Shown here: in pieces, positions 27,823-36,652 of the stretch
How the letters are laid out: each line of letters opens with the position of its first letter
Position numbering within the stretch: position 1 is the stretch's first letter
Origin: an uncultured Paracoccaceae bacterium
Lineage (GTDB): Bacteria; Pseudomonadota; Alphaproteobacteria; Rhodobacterales; Rhodobacteraceae
Assembly: GCA_943787785.1 (NCBI GenBank)
Contig: CALSNT010000013.1
Span: forward strand, 47,548-111,547
Direction: 5' to 3'
DNA: 64,000 nt
Notes under the pieces: model-generated
Databases searched by the model: none
Seen by the model: only the letters and a program-made list of their open reading frames with translations
What the model was told of the DNA's origin: nothing
Position numbers and translations under genes: made by a program

Positions 27823-29504
27823 CACCCATGTCCGGCGGGCAAGCCGCTGTTGAGGCGCTTCGTGCCGAGAAGACGAGCCATGTGTTCGGCCTGATTGGGT
27901 CCGCGACAATGGAGATGTTCGACGCGCTTTATGATGCCAAGGATATTCGCTTCATCGGTGTGCATGACGAACGCACCGGCACCCACATGGCCGACGGATT
28001 CGCGCGCGCCAGTGGCAAGGCGGGCGTCATTCTGGCGGGGCAGAACGGGCCGGGGGCGACAAACCTGGTGACCGGTCTGGCGCAGGCGATGGCGGCGTTT
28101 TCTCCGGTGGTCAGCATCGCCGGGGCGCTGTCGTCGGGTCATGTCTACCGCGACGCGTTTCAGGAGGTCGATCAACAGGCGCTGTTCACGCCCGTGACCA
28201 AGAAAACCTGGACCGCCCCCAGTGCCAACCGGGTGCCGGAACTGGTGCGAGAGGCGTTTCGCGGCGCAATGTCCCCCCGGCGTGGACCGGTGCAGCTGAA
28301 CCTGCCGCGCGACGTGCTGGCCGCGCAGGCGGAGTTTCCGGCGATGCAGTCTCCAGACGTCTATCGCAACCACTCGGTTCCAGCGGCCGGATCGGATCAG
28401 ATTGACCGGGCCGCGAAATTGCTCGCCGGGGCGGTGCACCCGGTGATTATCGCTGGGGGAGGGATCAAGAACACGCGCGGCGACGAGGCGGCGGTTGGTC
28501 TGGCCGAAGCGCTAAATTGCCCCATTGTGACCTCACCCGGTCATGGCGACGCGGTGCCCTTCGGCCATCCGCTGAACGCCGGGCAGATGGGTCCGAGGGG
28601 GAATGCCGTCGCCTCTCGTCTGGTGCTGGAGGCGGACGTGATCCTGGCGCTGGGCACGCGGCTGGGCTTCAATTCGACGTTTTACACCTATGACAACATC
28701 AACCGCGACGCGAAGATCATCCAGGTGGAGCTGGAGCCGACCGCCATTGGCCGGTTCTTCCCGGTCGAGATCGGCATCTGGTCCGATGCGCCAACCACGG
28801 CGGGGCAGTTGACCGCTGCCATCGGCAAGATCAAGGACCGCGCGCTGGCCGACGGCTGGACCAAGGGGTTTCAGGCGGATCGGGCGGCGTTTCTGGCCAC
28901 GCGGGACGCGGATGCGGTCGAGACCCATCCGACCCAACCTTCGGGGCTGTTCAAGGCGCTGCGCGGCGTGCTGCCCGAAGATGCGGCGATCACAATGGAC
29001 GCCGGGACGCTGTGTCTGCAAGCCACCGACGCGCTGAACTATCACCGCCCCGGCAGCCTGTTCACCCCGCTGGATTTCGGCCTCGTCGGGTTCTCTTTTG
29101 CTTGCGGGCTGGGGGTGAAGCTGGCGCAGCCGGACCGGCCCGTGGTCAGCCTGATGGGTGACGGTGGTTTCGGGATGACGGTCAGCGAGTTGTCGACTGC
29201 CGTGGATCACGGGATCAACACGGTTACCATCGTGATGAACAACAAATGCTGGGGGGCCGAGAAGGCCTATCAGCGCGATTTTTTCAATGGCCGATATATC
29301 GGCGCGGATGTCTCCAGTCCGCCGTTCGACAAGCTGGCCGAGCTTTATGGTGCTGCCGGATTCCGGGCGGATCGCCTGGGCGACGTGGCGGGCGCGGTCG
29401 AGACGGCGCTGGCCTGCGGCAAGCCCGCGGTGGTGGACGTGGCGGTGGACCCGGCCGCGCTGTACTCGTTCCGGCGCGACAGTTTCAAACACCGAGGCGG
29501 TTGA
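27819..29504 (+). CDS. thiamine-diphosphate enzyme, Xsc/acetolactate synthase-like
   Basis: 561 aa, all three domains of the acetohydroxyacid-synthase-like ThDP family. The activating glutamate lies in HDERTGTHMADGFARASG, followed by GQNGPGATNLVTGLAQA, and the ThDP-Mg motif starts MGDGGFGMTVSEL and ends VTIVMNN. The segment CWGAEKAYQRDFFNGRYIG is reminiscent of sulfoacetaldehyde acetyltransferase (Xsc), but overall assignment to that reaction is not secure. Its ATG overlaps the hydrolase stop (ATGA). Decarboxylation or carboligation of a 2-oxo compound within this operon's pathway is likely. Confidence 0.9.
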   Translation: MTPMSGGQAAVEALRAEKTSHVFGLIGSATMEMFDALYDAKDIRFIGVHDERTGTHMADGFARASGKAGVILAGQNGPGATNLVTGLAQAMAAFSPVVSIAGALSSGHVYRDAFQEVDQQALFTPVTKKTWTAPSANRVPELVREAFRGAMSPRRGPVQLNLPRDVLAAQAEFPAMQSPDVYRNHSVPAAGSDQIDRAAKLLAGAVHPVIIAGGGIKNTRGDEAAVGLAEALNCPIVTSPGHGDAVPFGHPLNAGQMGPRGNAVASRLVLEADVILALGTRLGFNSTFYTYDNINRDAKIIQVELEPTAIGRFFPVEIGIWSDAPTTAGQLTAAIGKIKDRALADGWTKGFQADRAAFLATRDADAVETHPTQPSGLFKALRGVLPEDAAITMDAGTLCLQATDALNYHRPGSLFTPLDFGLVGFSFACGLGVKLAQPDRPVVSLMGDGGFGMTVSELSTAVDHGINTVTIVMNNKCWGAEKAYQRDFFNGRYIGADVSSPPFDKLAELYGAAGFRADRLGDVAGAVETALACGKPAVVDVAVDPAALYSFRRDSFKHRGG

Positions 29505-29510
29505 CTCGGC

Positions 29511-29544
29511 GTAAGTCGCCACTTACACGTAAGTCATGACTTAC
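29511..29544 (+). promoter_or_regulatory. tandem palindromic operator overlapping the arsR-type start codon
   Basis: Two dyads lie 18 bases apart: GTAAGTCGCCACTTAC (29511-29526, arms perfect) and GTAAGTCATGACTTAC (29529-29544, a perfect 16-bp palindrome). The second contains the ATG (29536-29538) of the ArsR-family gene. Binding by the regulator would block both transcription and ribosome access, so autoregulation is very likely. Confidence 0.8.
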
Positions 29545-29847
29545 GAGGCAGCCCTGCACGCATTGGCCGACCCGACACGCCGGGCGATCTTTGAAGCGTT
29601 GCGGTCGCATCCCAGAACGGTCAGTGATCTGGCCAAAACACAGCCCGTCAGCCGACCAGCGGTGTCCCAGCATCTGAAGGTGCTGCATGAGGCCAAGCTG
29701 GTGCAGGCCACGCCGAAAGGCAGCCACCGGATCTATGCGGTTCGGGCCGAGGGGCTGGAGGCATTGCGCCGCTACCTCGACGGGTTCTGGGACGAAACGC
29801 TGGCCGCCTTCGGGGCCGAAATCTCCAAACGAAATCAACACAGATAA
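29536..29847 (+). CDS. ArsR-family transcriptional regulator
   Basis: 103 aa winged helix-turn-helix protein. Seen are LADPTRRAIFEALRSHPRTV, the recognition helix SRPAVSQHLKVLHEAKLV, and the wing QATPKGSHRIYAV. There are no cysteine metal ligands, so it belongs to the SRPBCC-associated (SdpR-like) subgroup rather than the metal sensors. The start codon lies inside a perfect palindrome (see operator). It is followed after nine bases by an SRPBCC protein, a very common pairing, and follows the ThDP enzyme by 31 bases. Confidence 0.92.
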   Translation: MTYEAALHALADPTRRAIFEALRSHPRTVSDLAKTQPVSRPAVSQHLKVLHEAKLVQATPKGSHRIYAVRAEGLEALRRYLDGFWDETLAAFGAEISKRNQHR

Positions 29848-29856
29848 GGAAACGCC

Positions 29857-30330
29857 ATGCTTGCCCCTATTGAGAAGTCCATCGAGGTTCCCTGCGATCA
29901 GAAAACCGCCTTCACAGTGTTCGTCGAGGAAATGCACACCTGGTGGCCGTTGGGCAAATTCACCCTGTCGGCGATGAACGGCGCGCCCGCGAAGACGATC
30001 CGCATTGACGCACGCGTGGGCGGTCAGATCACCGAGGTCGGATCGGACGACACGGAAACCAGCTGGGGGCATATCGAGACATTTGATCCCCACGGCTTCG
30101 TGTCGATGCGCTTTAACATCCCGGTGCCGAATTACGATGGCGACGGGCGAACGTTGTTGGAACTGACATTCACGTCAATCGACACCGGCACCCGCGTCGA
30201 CCTGAAGCAAAGCGACTGGGAGGCGATGGGAGACATGGCCGAGGGTGTCCACGGCGGCTATGGCCACGGCTGGGTGATGATCTTCGAGGGCGCCTATGCC
30301 GAGGCCTGTGCGGCGAAGGCGAGGTCGTAG
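29857..30330 (+). CDS. SRPBCC (AHSA1-like) domain protein
   Basis: 157 aa. Start-domain fold features are the opening strand IEKSIEVPCDQKTAFTVFVEEMHTWWP, then GQITEVGSDDTETSWGHIETFDP, and a C-terminal long helix (HGGYGHGWVMIFEGAYAEA). These proteins bind a hydrophobic ligand in a helix-grip cavity. The partner is the ArsR-like regulator immediately upstream, presumably coexpressed and autorepressed from the same operator. The biological ligand is unknown. Confidence 0.88.
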   Translation: MLAPIEKSIEVPCDQKTAFTVFVEEMHTWWPLGKFTLSAMNGAPAKTIRIDARVGGQITEVGSDDTETSWGHIETFDPHGFVSMRFNIPVPNYDGDGRTLLELTFTSIDTGTRVDLKQSDWEAMGDMAEGVHGGYGHGWVMIFEGAYAEACAAKARS

Positions 30331-30347
30331 GCGGCACAACGGGCAGA

Positions 30348-30364
30348 CAGGCGCTTGCCCGGCG
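30348..30364 (+). repeat. isolated copy of CAGGCGCTYGCCCGGCG motif
   Basis: The 17-base core also occurs at 17405-17421 and, inverted, at 21826-21842 within the structured repeats, with one C/T difference here. It sits between the SRPBCC and MttB genes. Confidence 0.5.
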
Positions 30365-30482
30365 CCCAACTGGCGTGGCTCCGGGCCAGCTGCACATTGC
30401 GCCTGCTAACATCCATCAAACCGACCGCCAGATGTCGTGAAAGCGCTTGCGCCCAGACGCGCCCCGGCATTGTTTGGTGCAT

Positions 30483-32003
30483 ATGAGTGATCCCCAGAAA
30501 CGAACCCGCAGCGGGCGCGCCAGTAAACTCGCCGAGCGGGCTGCACCCCCTGTCATCAACCCCTGCCCACCCGGACAGCCGGGCGGAACTTACAAGCCAC
30601 TGTCAACGGCCGAAATGCAGGCGATCTATGACACTGCCCTGCGTTTGTTGGCTGAGTTGGGGATGGGGGAAACACCGGACGGATTGGCGCGGCGACTGAT
30701 CGAGGCGGGTGCAACGCGCGCCGGGGATCGGATCCAGTTCCCACGCGATCTGGTCGAGCGTTCTATCGCTCTGGCCGCCAAGACGTTCAAGTTTCATGGC
30801 CGCGACCCCGCGCGTTCAATTGAGGTTGGCGGCGACCGGGTGCATTTTGGCACCGGTGGGGCGGCGGTGCAGACTCTGGACATCGACAGCGGGCGCTATC
30901 GCCCTTCTACCCTGCGTGACCTCTATGATTTCACACGTCTGCAGGACACGCTGACCAACGTTAGCTGGTTCACTCGTTGCTGTGTGGCGACCGACGTGCC
31001 GGATAATTTTGATCTGGACGCCAACACGGTTTTTGCTTTGCTGAAGGGGACAACCAAACCGGTGGCGACCTCTTTCACAATCGCCGAGCACGTTGCGCCG
31101 ATCATGAAGATGGTCGACATTGCCCTGGGTCCGCGCAGTTTTGCCGAAGTACCATTCCTGAAGGCGCATATCAGCCCGGTGATATCACCCATGCGGTTTG
31201 GCGAGGATGCGGTCGATGTGACTGTGGCGTGTATCGAATACGGGCTGCCAATTTCCTGCATCACCGCCGCACAATCCGGCGCTACGGCCCCGGCAACACT
31301 GGCGGGGTTTCTGGCGCAATCACTGGCGGAGACGCTGGCCTCGCTGGTGATGGTGAACGTGCTGAAACCGGGCCATCCGATGGTGTTCTCGAACTGGCCG
31401 CTGGTGATTGACCTGCGTTCTGGCGCGTTCGTGGGTGGGGGCGGCGAGATCACGGTGATGAACGCCGCGTCGGCGCAGATCTCGAACTGGCTGGGGCTGC
31501 CGTCGGGGGTGGCCTCGTCGATGACGGACGCCAAGGCGGTGGACGCGCAATATGGTGTCGAAAAGGCGCTGTCCTCGCTGGCAGCCGGTCTGGCTGGCGG
31601 CAATCTGATCTATGAAAGCTTGGGCATGATGGCCTCGCTTCTGGGGGCGAGTTTCGAGGCGTTTGTTCTGGACGATGAGATGCACAGCCTGATCTACCGG
31701 ACCCTGCGCGGTGTCGAGGTTAATGAGGAAACGCTGGGGTACGACGCGATCTGCGAGGCAGTATTGGGCGAGGGGCATTTCCTGGGAGGTGCCGCGACAA
31801 TAGCGTCGATGGAACGCGACTATTTTTATCCGACATATGCGGATCGGGATGCGCCGGTAACCTGGGACGAGAACGGACGGCCGGATGCCTGGTTGCGCGC
31901 AAAGGCAGCTGTCAGAAAGGTTTTGGCTGACCATCATCCAACATATCTGGATAGTGAGGACGAAGCACGCATACGTGGCGAGTTTGACATCAAGTTGGAT
32001 TAG
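30483..32003 (+). CDS. trimethylamine methyltransferase (MttB) family protein, non-pyrrolysine
   Basis: 506 aa from the ATG at 30483. The MttB-fold markers are KFHGRDPARSIEVGGDRVHFGTGGAAVQTLD near the N-terminus and ISCITAAQSGATAPATLAGFL in the barrel. The frame is continuous, so no amber codon replaces the pyrrolysine position. This places it with the abundant non-Pyl MttB proteins, some of which demethylate glycine betaine or related quaternary amines to a corrinoid protein. No corrinoid protein or activating enzyme gene is nearby, so partners must be elsewhere. Expressed alone. Confidence 0.9.
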   Translation: MSDPQKRTRSGRASKLAERAAPPVINPCPPGQPGGTYKPLSTAEMQAIYDTALRLLAELGMGETPDGLARRLIEAGATRAGDRIQFPRDLVERSIALAAKTFKFHGRDPARSIEVGGDRVHFGTGGAAVQTLDIDSGRYRPSTLRDLYDFTRLQDTLTNVSWFTRCCVATDVPDNFDLDANTVFALLKGTTKPVATSFTIAEHVAPIMKMVDIALGPRSFAEVPFLKAHISPVISPMRFGEDAVDVTVACIEYGLPISCITAAQSGATAPATLAGFLAQSLAETLASLVMVNVLKPGHPMVFSNWPLVIDLRSGAFVGGGGEITVMNAASAQISNWLGLPSGVASSMTDAKAVDAQYGVEKALSSLAAGLAGGNLIYESLGMMASLLGASFEAFVLDDEMHSLIYRTLRGVEVNEETLGYDAICEAVLGEGHFLGGAATIASMERDYFYPTYADRDAPVTWDENGRPDAWLRAKAAVRKVLADHHPTYLDSEDEARIRGEFDIKLD

Positions 32004-32109
32004 ATAAGGGTGAAGAGGGGTCGATTTCCAAGGACCGCCCTTTGCCAGACCTTGACCATTGCGCCGCGAGGTCCACCTATGGCCGGGTGCCCTGCAAAGC
32101 CGAGGCGTC

Positions 32110-33300
32110 GTGACCGACCAGCCTATTGAAATTTCCGCCCATGCCAGCTTGTCGGACATCCCTGCCGAGGCGTGGGACGCCTGTGCAGCACCGGAAGCAG
32201 CGACCGGCCGACCACTGGACCCGTTCACGACCCATCGGTTCCTGCTGGCATTGGAAGACAGTGGGTCGGTCGGCCCCGGCACAGGCTGGCAGCCGCGCTA
32301 TCTGACCGCGAAGATCGACGACCAGATCATCGCCGTCGCGCCGCTTTATGCCAAGGGCCACAGTCAGGGCGAATATATCTTCGATCACAACTGGGCGCAT
32401 GCGTTTGAACAAGCGGGCGGGCAGTATTATCCGAAGCTCCAGATGACGGTGCCGTTCACGCCCGCCACCGGGCGCCGGTTCCTCACCCGTCCGGGACTGG
32501 AGGATCTGGGCCGCGCGGCGCTGGTTCAGGGCGCGATACAGATCGCGGAGCAGAACGACTTGTCCTCCGTCCACATCACCTTTTGTACCCAGGCCGAAGC
32601 AAAGGCGGGGGCCGAGATGGGGCTGCTGCATCGGACGACCCAGCAATTCCATTGGTTCAACGACGGTTACGCCGATTTCGACGGCTTCCTCGCCTCGCTG
32701 TCGTCGCGCAAGCGAAAGAATATCCGCAAGGAGCGTGCAACAGCGGCGGCGTTTGGCGGCGAGATCGTCAGCCGGACAGGCGATGAGATCCAGCCAGAGC
32801 ATTGGGATGCCTTCTGGGACTTCTATCAGGATACCGGCGCGCGCAAATGGGGCACGCCATACCTTACGCGTGATTTCTTCCGCATCGCCCATGAAACGCT
32901 ACGAAACGACATCCTGTTGGTGCTGGCACTGGCGGACGGCGTCCCTGTCGCCGGAGCGATGAACTTCATCGGGCGCGAGACGCTGTTCGGGCGCCATTGG
33001 GGCGCGTTGGAGGATCACCCGTGCCTACATTTTGAGCTCTGCTATTACCGGGCTATCGACTATGCGATTGCCAATGGGTTGGGCCGTGTTGAGGCCGGCG
33101 CGCAGGGTGGCCACAAACTGGCGCGCGGTTATCTTCCAGTGGCGACCCACTCGCTCCACTGGATCGCAGAGCCGGGATTCCGGCGCGCCGTCGCACAGTA
33201 TTTGGACGCAGATCGCCGCGCGGTGGATGAAGAAATCGAAGTCTTGACCAGCTACGGTCCGTTCCGAAAAGTGGCGGAGAGCGAGAGGGAAATAGAATGA
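32110..33300 (+). CDS. GNAT-fold protein (peptidogalycan biosynthesis/recognition, DUF482)
   Basis: 396 aa from GTG at 32110, six bases after a GAGG ribosome binding site; the frame is open back to 32059. The block from [20 protein letters not shown] through [20 protein letters not shown] and [15 protein letters not shown] is typical of the FemAB-like GNAT group (COG3146). The terminal part ([20 protein letters not shown], then [15 protein letters not shown]) matches as well. The acceptor is unknown. Its stop overlaps the phhB start (ATGA), giving a compact operon with phhB and the MscS gene. Confidence 0.87.
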   Translation: MTDQPIEISAHASLSDIPAEAWDACAAPEAATGRPLDPFTTHRFLLALEDSGSVGPGTGWQPRYLTAKIDDQIIAVAPLYAKGHSQGEYIFDHNWAHAFEQAGGQYYPKLQMTVPFTPATGRRFLTRPGLEDLGRAALVQGAIQIAEQNDLSSVHITFCTQAEAKAGAEMGLLHRTTQQFHWFNDGYADFDGFLASLSSRKRKNIRKERATAAAFGGEIVSRTGDEIQPEHWDAFWDFYQDTGARKWGTPYLTRDFFRIAHETLRNDILLVLALADGVPVAGAMNFIGRETLFGRHWGALEDHPCLHFELCYYRAIDYAIANGLGRVEAGAQGGHKLARGYLPVATHSLHWIAEPGFRRAVAQYLDADRRAVDEEIEVLTSYGPFRKVAESEREIE

Positions 33301-33566
33301 CCGATGCCCCCGAAATCACAGCACTGCTGGCCAATGGCTGGGTAATGGATGCCGACGGCAGCGGCATCTCCAAGACCTATCAGTTTCGCAATTTTGTCGA
33401 GGCGTTTGGCTGGATGACTCGCGCGGCGATCATCGCGGAAAAGATGAACCATCATCCTGAGTGGCGGAATGTCTATCGAACGGTTGAAGTCCGGCTGACC
33501 TCACACGATACGGGGGGTCTGAGTGGGCGGGATCAGAAACTCGCCGAAAAGATGGATGCGCTGTGA
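33297..33566 (+). CDS. phhB: pterin-4-alpha-carbinolamine dehydratase
   Basis: 89 aa. The family core [19 protein letters not shown], then [25 protein letters not shown] contains the three catalytic histidines, [EKMNHHPEW] and the SHD His. The enzyme dehydrates 4a-hydroxytetrahydropterin and can act as a dimerisation factor. No phenylalanine hydroxylase is adjacent, which is common for bacterial PCD genes. It is translationally coupled to the GNAT gene before it and the MscS gene after it. Confidence 0.95.
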   Translation: MTDAPEITALLANGWVMDADGSGISKTYQFRNFVEAFGWMTRAAIIAEKMNHHPEWRNVYRTVEVRLTSHDTGGLSGRDQKLAEKMDAL

Positions 33567-34408
33567 TGGATAAAATTCTGGGATTGCCGATTGGAGAGGA
33601 TCGCGTGCTTGGCGACTTGGTTTCTGCGGAGGCCGCGCTGGGCGTCGCGTTGAACGTCGTCGCGGCCTTTGCAATTCTGTTTGTCGCGCTGACCATATCA
33701 GGCTGGGCGCGGCGCAAGTTGATTCGAGTTGCAACGGACAACGATGAACTTGATTTGACGCTGTTCTCGTTCCTTGCCAACATCCTGCGCTACGCGATTC
33801 TGGCGATGGCGTTGATCTTCATTCTGAATCGCTTCGGCATTCAGACGACCTCGCTCGTCGCTGTCGTCGGTGCCGCTGGTCTGGCAATCGGTCTGGCAAT
33901 GCAGGGCGCATTGTCGAGCATCGCGGCAGGGGTGATGCTGGTGATCTTCCGTCCCTTTAAAATAGGCGATTTTGTGGAAGTGGACGGTCTTATGGGGACC
34001 GTGAAGGATATCTCGATCGTCGCCACCGAGCTGGCAACGCTGGATAATCTGCAGGTCATCGTGCCGAATTCGAATGTCTGGGGCTCCCCGATTACGAATT
34101 ACTCGGTCTATCCGACACGGCGCGCCGAATGGCTGTTCGGGGTCAGTTACGCCGCCGATCTGAAGAAAGCCGAGGAGATCATCCGCGAAACGATCTTCAA
34201 CGATCCGCGCGCCCATGCGGAACCGGAACCGTTCCTGCAGGTGAATAACCTGGGTGATTTCTCGGTCGATTTCCTGGTGCGGGTCTGGTGCGACCGAACG
34301 GACTTGTTCCAGTTCCGTGCTGACATGACCCGCGCGGTGAAAGAGGCGTTTGACGCTAACGGCATCGACATTCCGTTCCCGACCCAGACCGTCATTCGCA
34401 AAGACTAG
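33566..34408 (+). CDS. MscS-family mechanosensitive ion channel
   Basis: 280 aa with three transmembrane helices at the N-terminus (ALGVALNVVAAFAILFVALT, then LANILRYAILAMALIFIL). The pore-lining TM3 is rich in Gly and Ala (VGAAGLAIGLAMQGALSSIAAG). The cytosolic beta domain starts IFRPFKIGDFVEVDGLMGTV and holds the VIVPNS segment. It opens under membrane tension to release solutes on osmotic downshift. The ATG at 33566 shares bases with the phhB stop (TGATG). A GTG at 33563 is the alternative start. Confidence 0.95.
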   Translation: MDKILGLPIGEDRVLGDLVSAEAALGVALNVVAAFAILFVALTISGWARRKLIRVATDNDELDLTLFSFLANILRYAILAMALIFILNRFGIQTTSLVAVVGAAGLAIGLAMQGALSSIAAGVMLVIFRPFKIGDFVEVDGLMGTVKDISIVATELATLDNLQVIVPNSNVWGSPITNYSVYPTRRAEWLFGVSYAADLKKAEEIIRETIFNDPRAHAEPEPFLQVNNLGDFSVDFLVRVWCDRTDLFQFRADMTRAVKEAFDANGIDIPFPTQTVIRKD

Positions 34409-34507
34409 AGCGATGCATGGTGGCGGTGGCATTTTTTCTCCGAGGCGTACCCTGAAACACGCGCTCTTGACCAAAGGCGGTGCGCGTTGTTCGATCCGAC
34501 TGCAAAA

Positions 34508-35488
34508 ATGCTAGAGGCACCGCTTATGACCCCGGCCGAACTCGACGCGCGCATTGTGCGCTATGGCGATCTGATCCCCTGCAAAACGGCATTCATCGAC
34601 GCCCACACACCGGGCAGCGATCAGAAAGAGAACTTCACGATCATCGGCGGTGGGGTGTCCGAAAGCCCGGATCAGCACGTCCATATTGCCGACAAGATCG
34701 GTTTCAATATCGGCGCCGCAGGGCAGCCGCCGCGGGTGCGCAATTCGCTGCATACGCATCGCACGGCCGAGGTTTTCTTTGTGCTGTCGGGACGCTGGCG
34801 GTTCTTCTGGGGGCGCTGGGGCAAGGCCGGTGAGGTGACGCTTGAGGCGGGCGATATCTTCAACATCCCGACGCATATGTTTCGCGGGTTTGAAAATATC
34901 GGCGACGACTACGGGATGATCATGGCGATCCTTGGCGGCGACGATGCCGGGGGCGGCGTTGTCTGGGCACCGCAGGTGATCGAGGATGCCAAGGCGCACG
35001 GGCTGGTGCTGGGCGAGAACGGCAAGCTCTACGACACCAAGAAGGGTCAAAACCTGCCGTGTGGCGTCGGGCCGATGCAGGTTTTGGATGATGCGGCCCT
35101 CGCTGAATTTCCCGAACCGACCACCGCCGAGGTCGTGCCGCGTTTCGTCGCCCGTTTCTGGGACATGATGGCGCTGAGTGACCGCCAGCCGGTTGATGTG
35201 ATCGGCCCCGACGCGATGATCCGCGACAAGCCGGGGTTCGAGGTGGATTTCATAAGCCGCGACTCGTTGGATGGCGCGACGACGAGCCAGCGCAATCAGG
35301 TCATCATGCCGGTGCTCGGCCATTGGCGGCTGGATTGGGAGGGCGGCTCGACGGTGCTGAACCCCGGCGATACCTGTGCGATGCCACCGGGTGTGGCGCA
35401 TGCATTGGCCCCCTCGATGACGGGGACGGCGGGATGCTACCGTATCCGCGACACCGACGACCCAGCAGGGCGGACCTGGGGTGTTTGA
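34508..35488 (+). CDS. bicupin domain protein
   Basis: 326 aa from the ATG at 34508; a TTG at 34487 would add seven residues. Two cupin barrels can be seen. The first has the metal-site pattern NSLHTHRTAEVFFVLSGRWRFFWG with a later HMFRGFENIG. The second is degenerate, with VIMPVLGHWRLDWEGGSTVLNPGDTCAMPPGVAHAL. It resembles gentisate 1,2-dioxygenase-like or other ring-cleaving bicupins, but the second site lacks a clear HxH, so the catalytic role is uncertain. It stands alone. Confidence 0.78.
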   Translation: MLEAPLMTPAELDARIVRYGDLIPCKTAFIDAHTPGSDQKENFTIIGGGVSESPDQHVHIADKIGFNIGAAGQPPRVRNSLHTHRTAEVFFVLSGRWRFFWGRWGKAGEVTLEAGDIFNIPTHMFRGFENIGDDYGMIMAILGGDDAGGGVVWAPQVIEDAKAHGLVLGENGKLYDTKKGQNLPCGVGPMQVLDDAALAEFPEPTTAEVVPRFVARFWDMMALSDRQPVDVIGPDAMIRDKPGFEVDFISRDSLDGATTSQRNQVIMPVLGHWRLDWEGGSTVLNPGDTCAMPPGVAHALAPSMTGTAGCYRIRDTDDPAGRTWGV

Positions 35489-35523
35489 CGCGGCGCTGGA
35501 ATGGTTGCGACGCGGGAAAAGAC

Positions 35524-36465
35524 CTAGGTGCCGTTCCAATGTGCCAGAATCTCGTCGCGGTTCTCAAACCCGTCGCCACATTCGTAAACCGGGATCAGGC
35601 GTCGGCCTTCCAGCCGGAAAACCGTGCAGCGAACATGCTTGTTCACCCGAATTCCGCCGCTGCCCAGGATCAACAGGCCACCCGGCTTCAGCGCTTTGAT
35701 CAGGGCGGGATACACTTCGATGCGATGTCTGCGCGGCCATTTGAACAGAACATTCATCACGCGCAGCACGTCGGTTGAGCCTGCCGGCAGGGTGGTCAGA
35801 TCAGCCGACTGCAGCGAAAACCGGGGCTCGGATTGTGCGAGGGTGCGCGCTTTGGGGTGAAACAGGTCGATCTCACGGATCTGGCCTGGTGCGATGCCTG
35901 ACAGGATATCTTGCGCCTGAGGGCCGAGACGAGCAGCCAATAACCGAGTTTTCAGCCAGACCAGCGGTGACTTGCGAAACCGGCGGCGCAGTTGCACCGG
36001 CAAAACGATGCCAGGGCCAACGATTTGCAGCAGGTCCAGACTGGCACCGAAAATGGCCCGCCAGCCATCCTGCAATGCGACCGAGCGCAATGTGGTCTGA
36101 AAGTCGGACGCCACCATGGTCACCTGGCTCAGATGTCGAATGGCCTCGAACAGATCAACCGAGGTTATTGCGTTCGACGCCCCGGCATCATGCAATGTGA
36201 TCGCCTCCTGGTCCGGCAGGAGTTTCGGTATCAATCCGGCGATGTCCCGGTCCAATTCGCCATAGCGGCCCCGGTAAGTGCGTCGGATGTTGTTAGAAGA
36301 GTGATCGGCGCTCATTTCGTGGGCGATGGCCTGGATCAGGGCGTCGGACAGGTCGGGGCGCCGGGTCGCGTCGTCCAACAGGTCATATGCAAGGGGCGGG
36401 CCGATCAACGTGTCGCAGCGTTGAACCGTGACGCCGGCAAAGTCCGAAATCCCTCTGCCGATCAT
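35524..36465 (-). CDS. putative SAM-dependent methyltransferase
   Basis: 313 aa with a recognisable class I methyltransferase arrangement in its second half. Motif I is modified (TLHDAGASNAITSVDLFEAI), the acidic strand end is VASDF, and motif post-II lies in FSLQSADLTTLPAGSTDVLRVMNVLFKW. These are followed by LIKALKPGGLLILGSG, which is the usual motif III. The first motif is D-A-G-A-S rather than G-x-G-x-G, as in CheR-like proteins. The substrate is unknown. It converges with the bicupin gene and is divergent from the dehydrogenase gene at 36653. Confidence 0.6.
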   Translation of the reverse strand: MIGRGISDFAGVTVQRCDTLIGPPLAYDLLDDATRRPDLSDALIQAIAHEMSADHSSNNIRRTYRGRYGELDRDIAGLIPKLLPDQEAITLHDAGASNAITSVDLFEAIRHLSQVTMVASDFQTTLRSVALQDGWRAIFGASLDLLQIVGPGIVLPVQLRRRFRKSPLVWLKTRLLAARLGPQAQDILSGIAPGQIREIDLFHPKARTLAQSEPRFSLQSADLTTLPAGSTDVLRVMNVLFKWPRRHRIEVYPALIKALKPGGLLILGSGGIRVNKHVRCTVFRLEGRRLIPVYECGDGFENRDEILAHWNGT

Positions 36466-36652
36466 TTGGCCCCGTATCCCGTCGCCGCCGTTTCGGCGAT
36501 CTTGAGCGATAACAGCGACATGTTCAACAAAGCCGCCGGGCAGCGACGGACTTTTGACGGTGGCAGCGGTATTGGTCCTTGTCAGGCCCCCTTGTTGGTT
36601 GGCAGGGTTTGATCCGGCGAACAGGGTAAGTACTGCAGCGGGGGACTATGCA

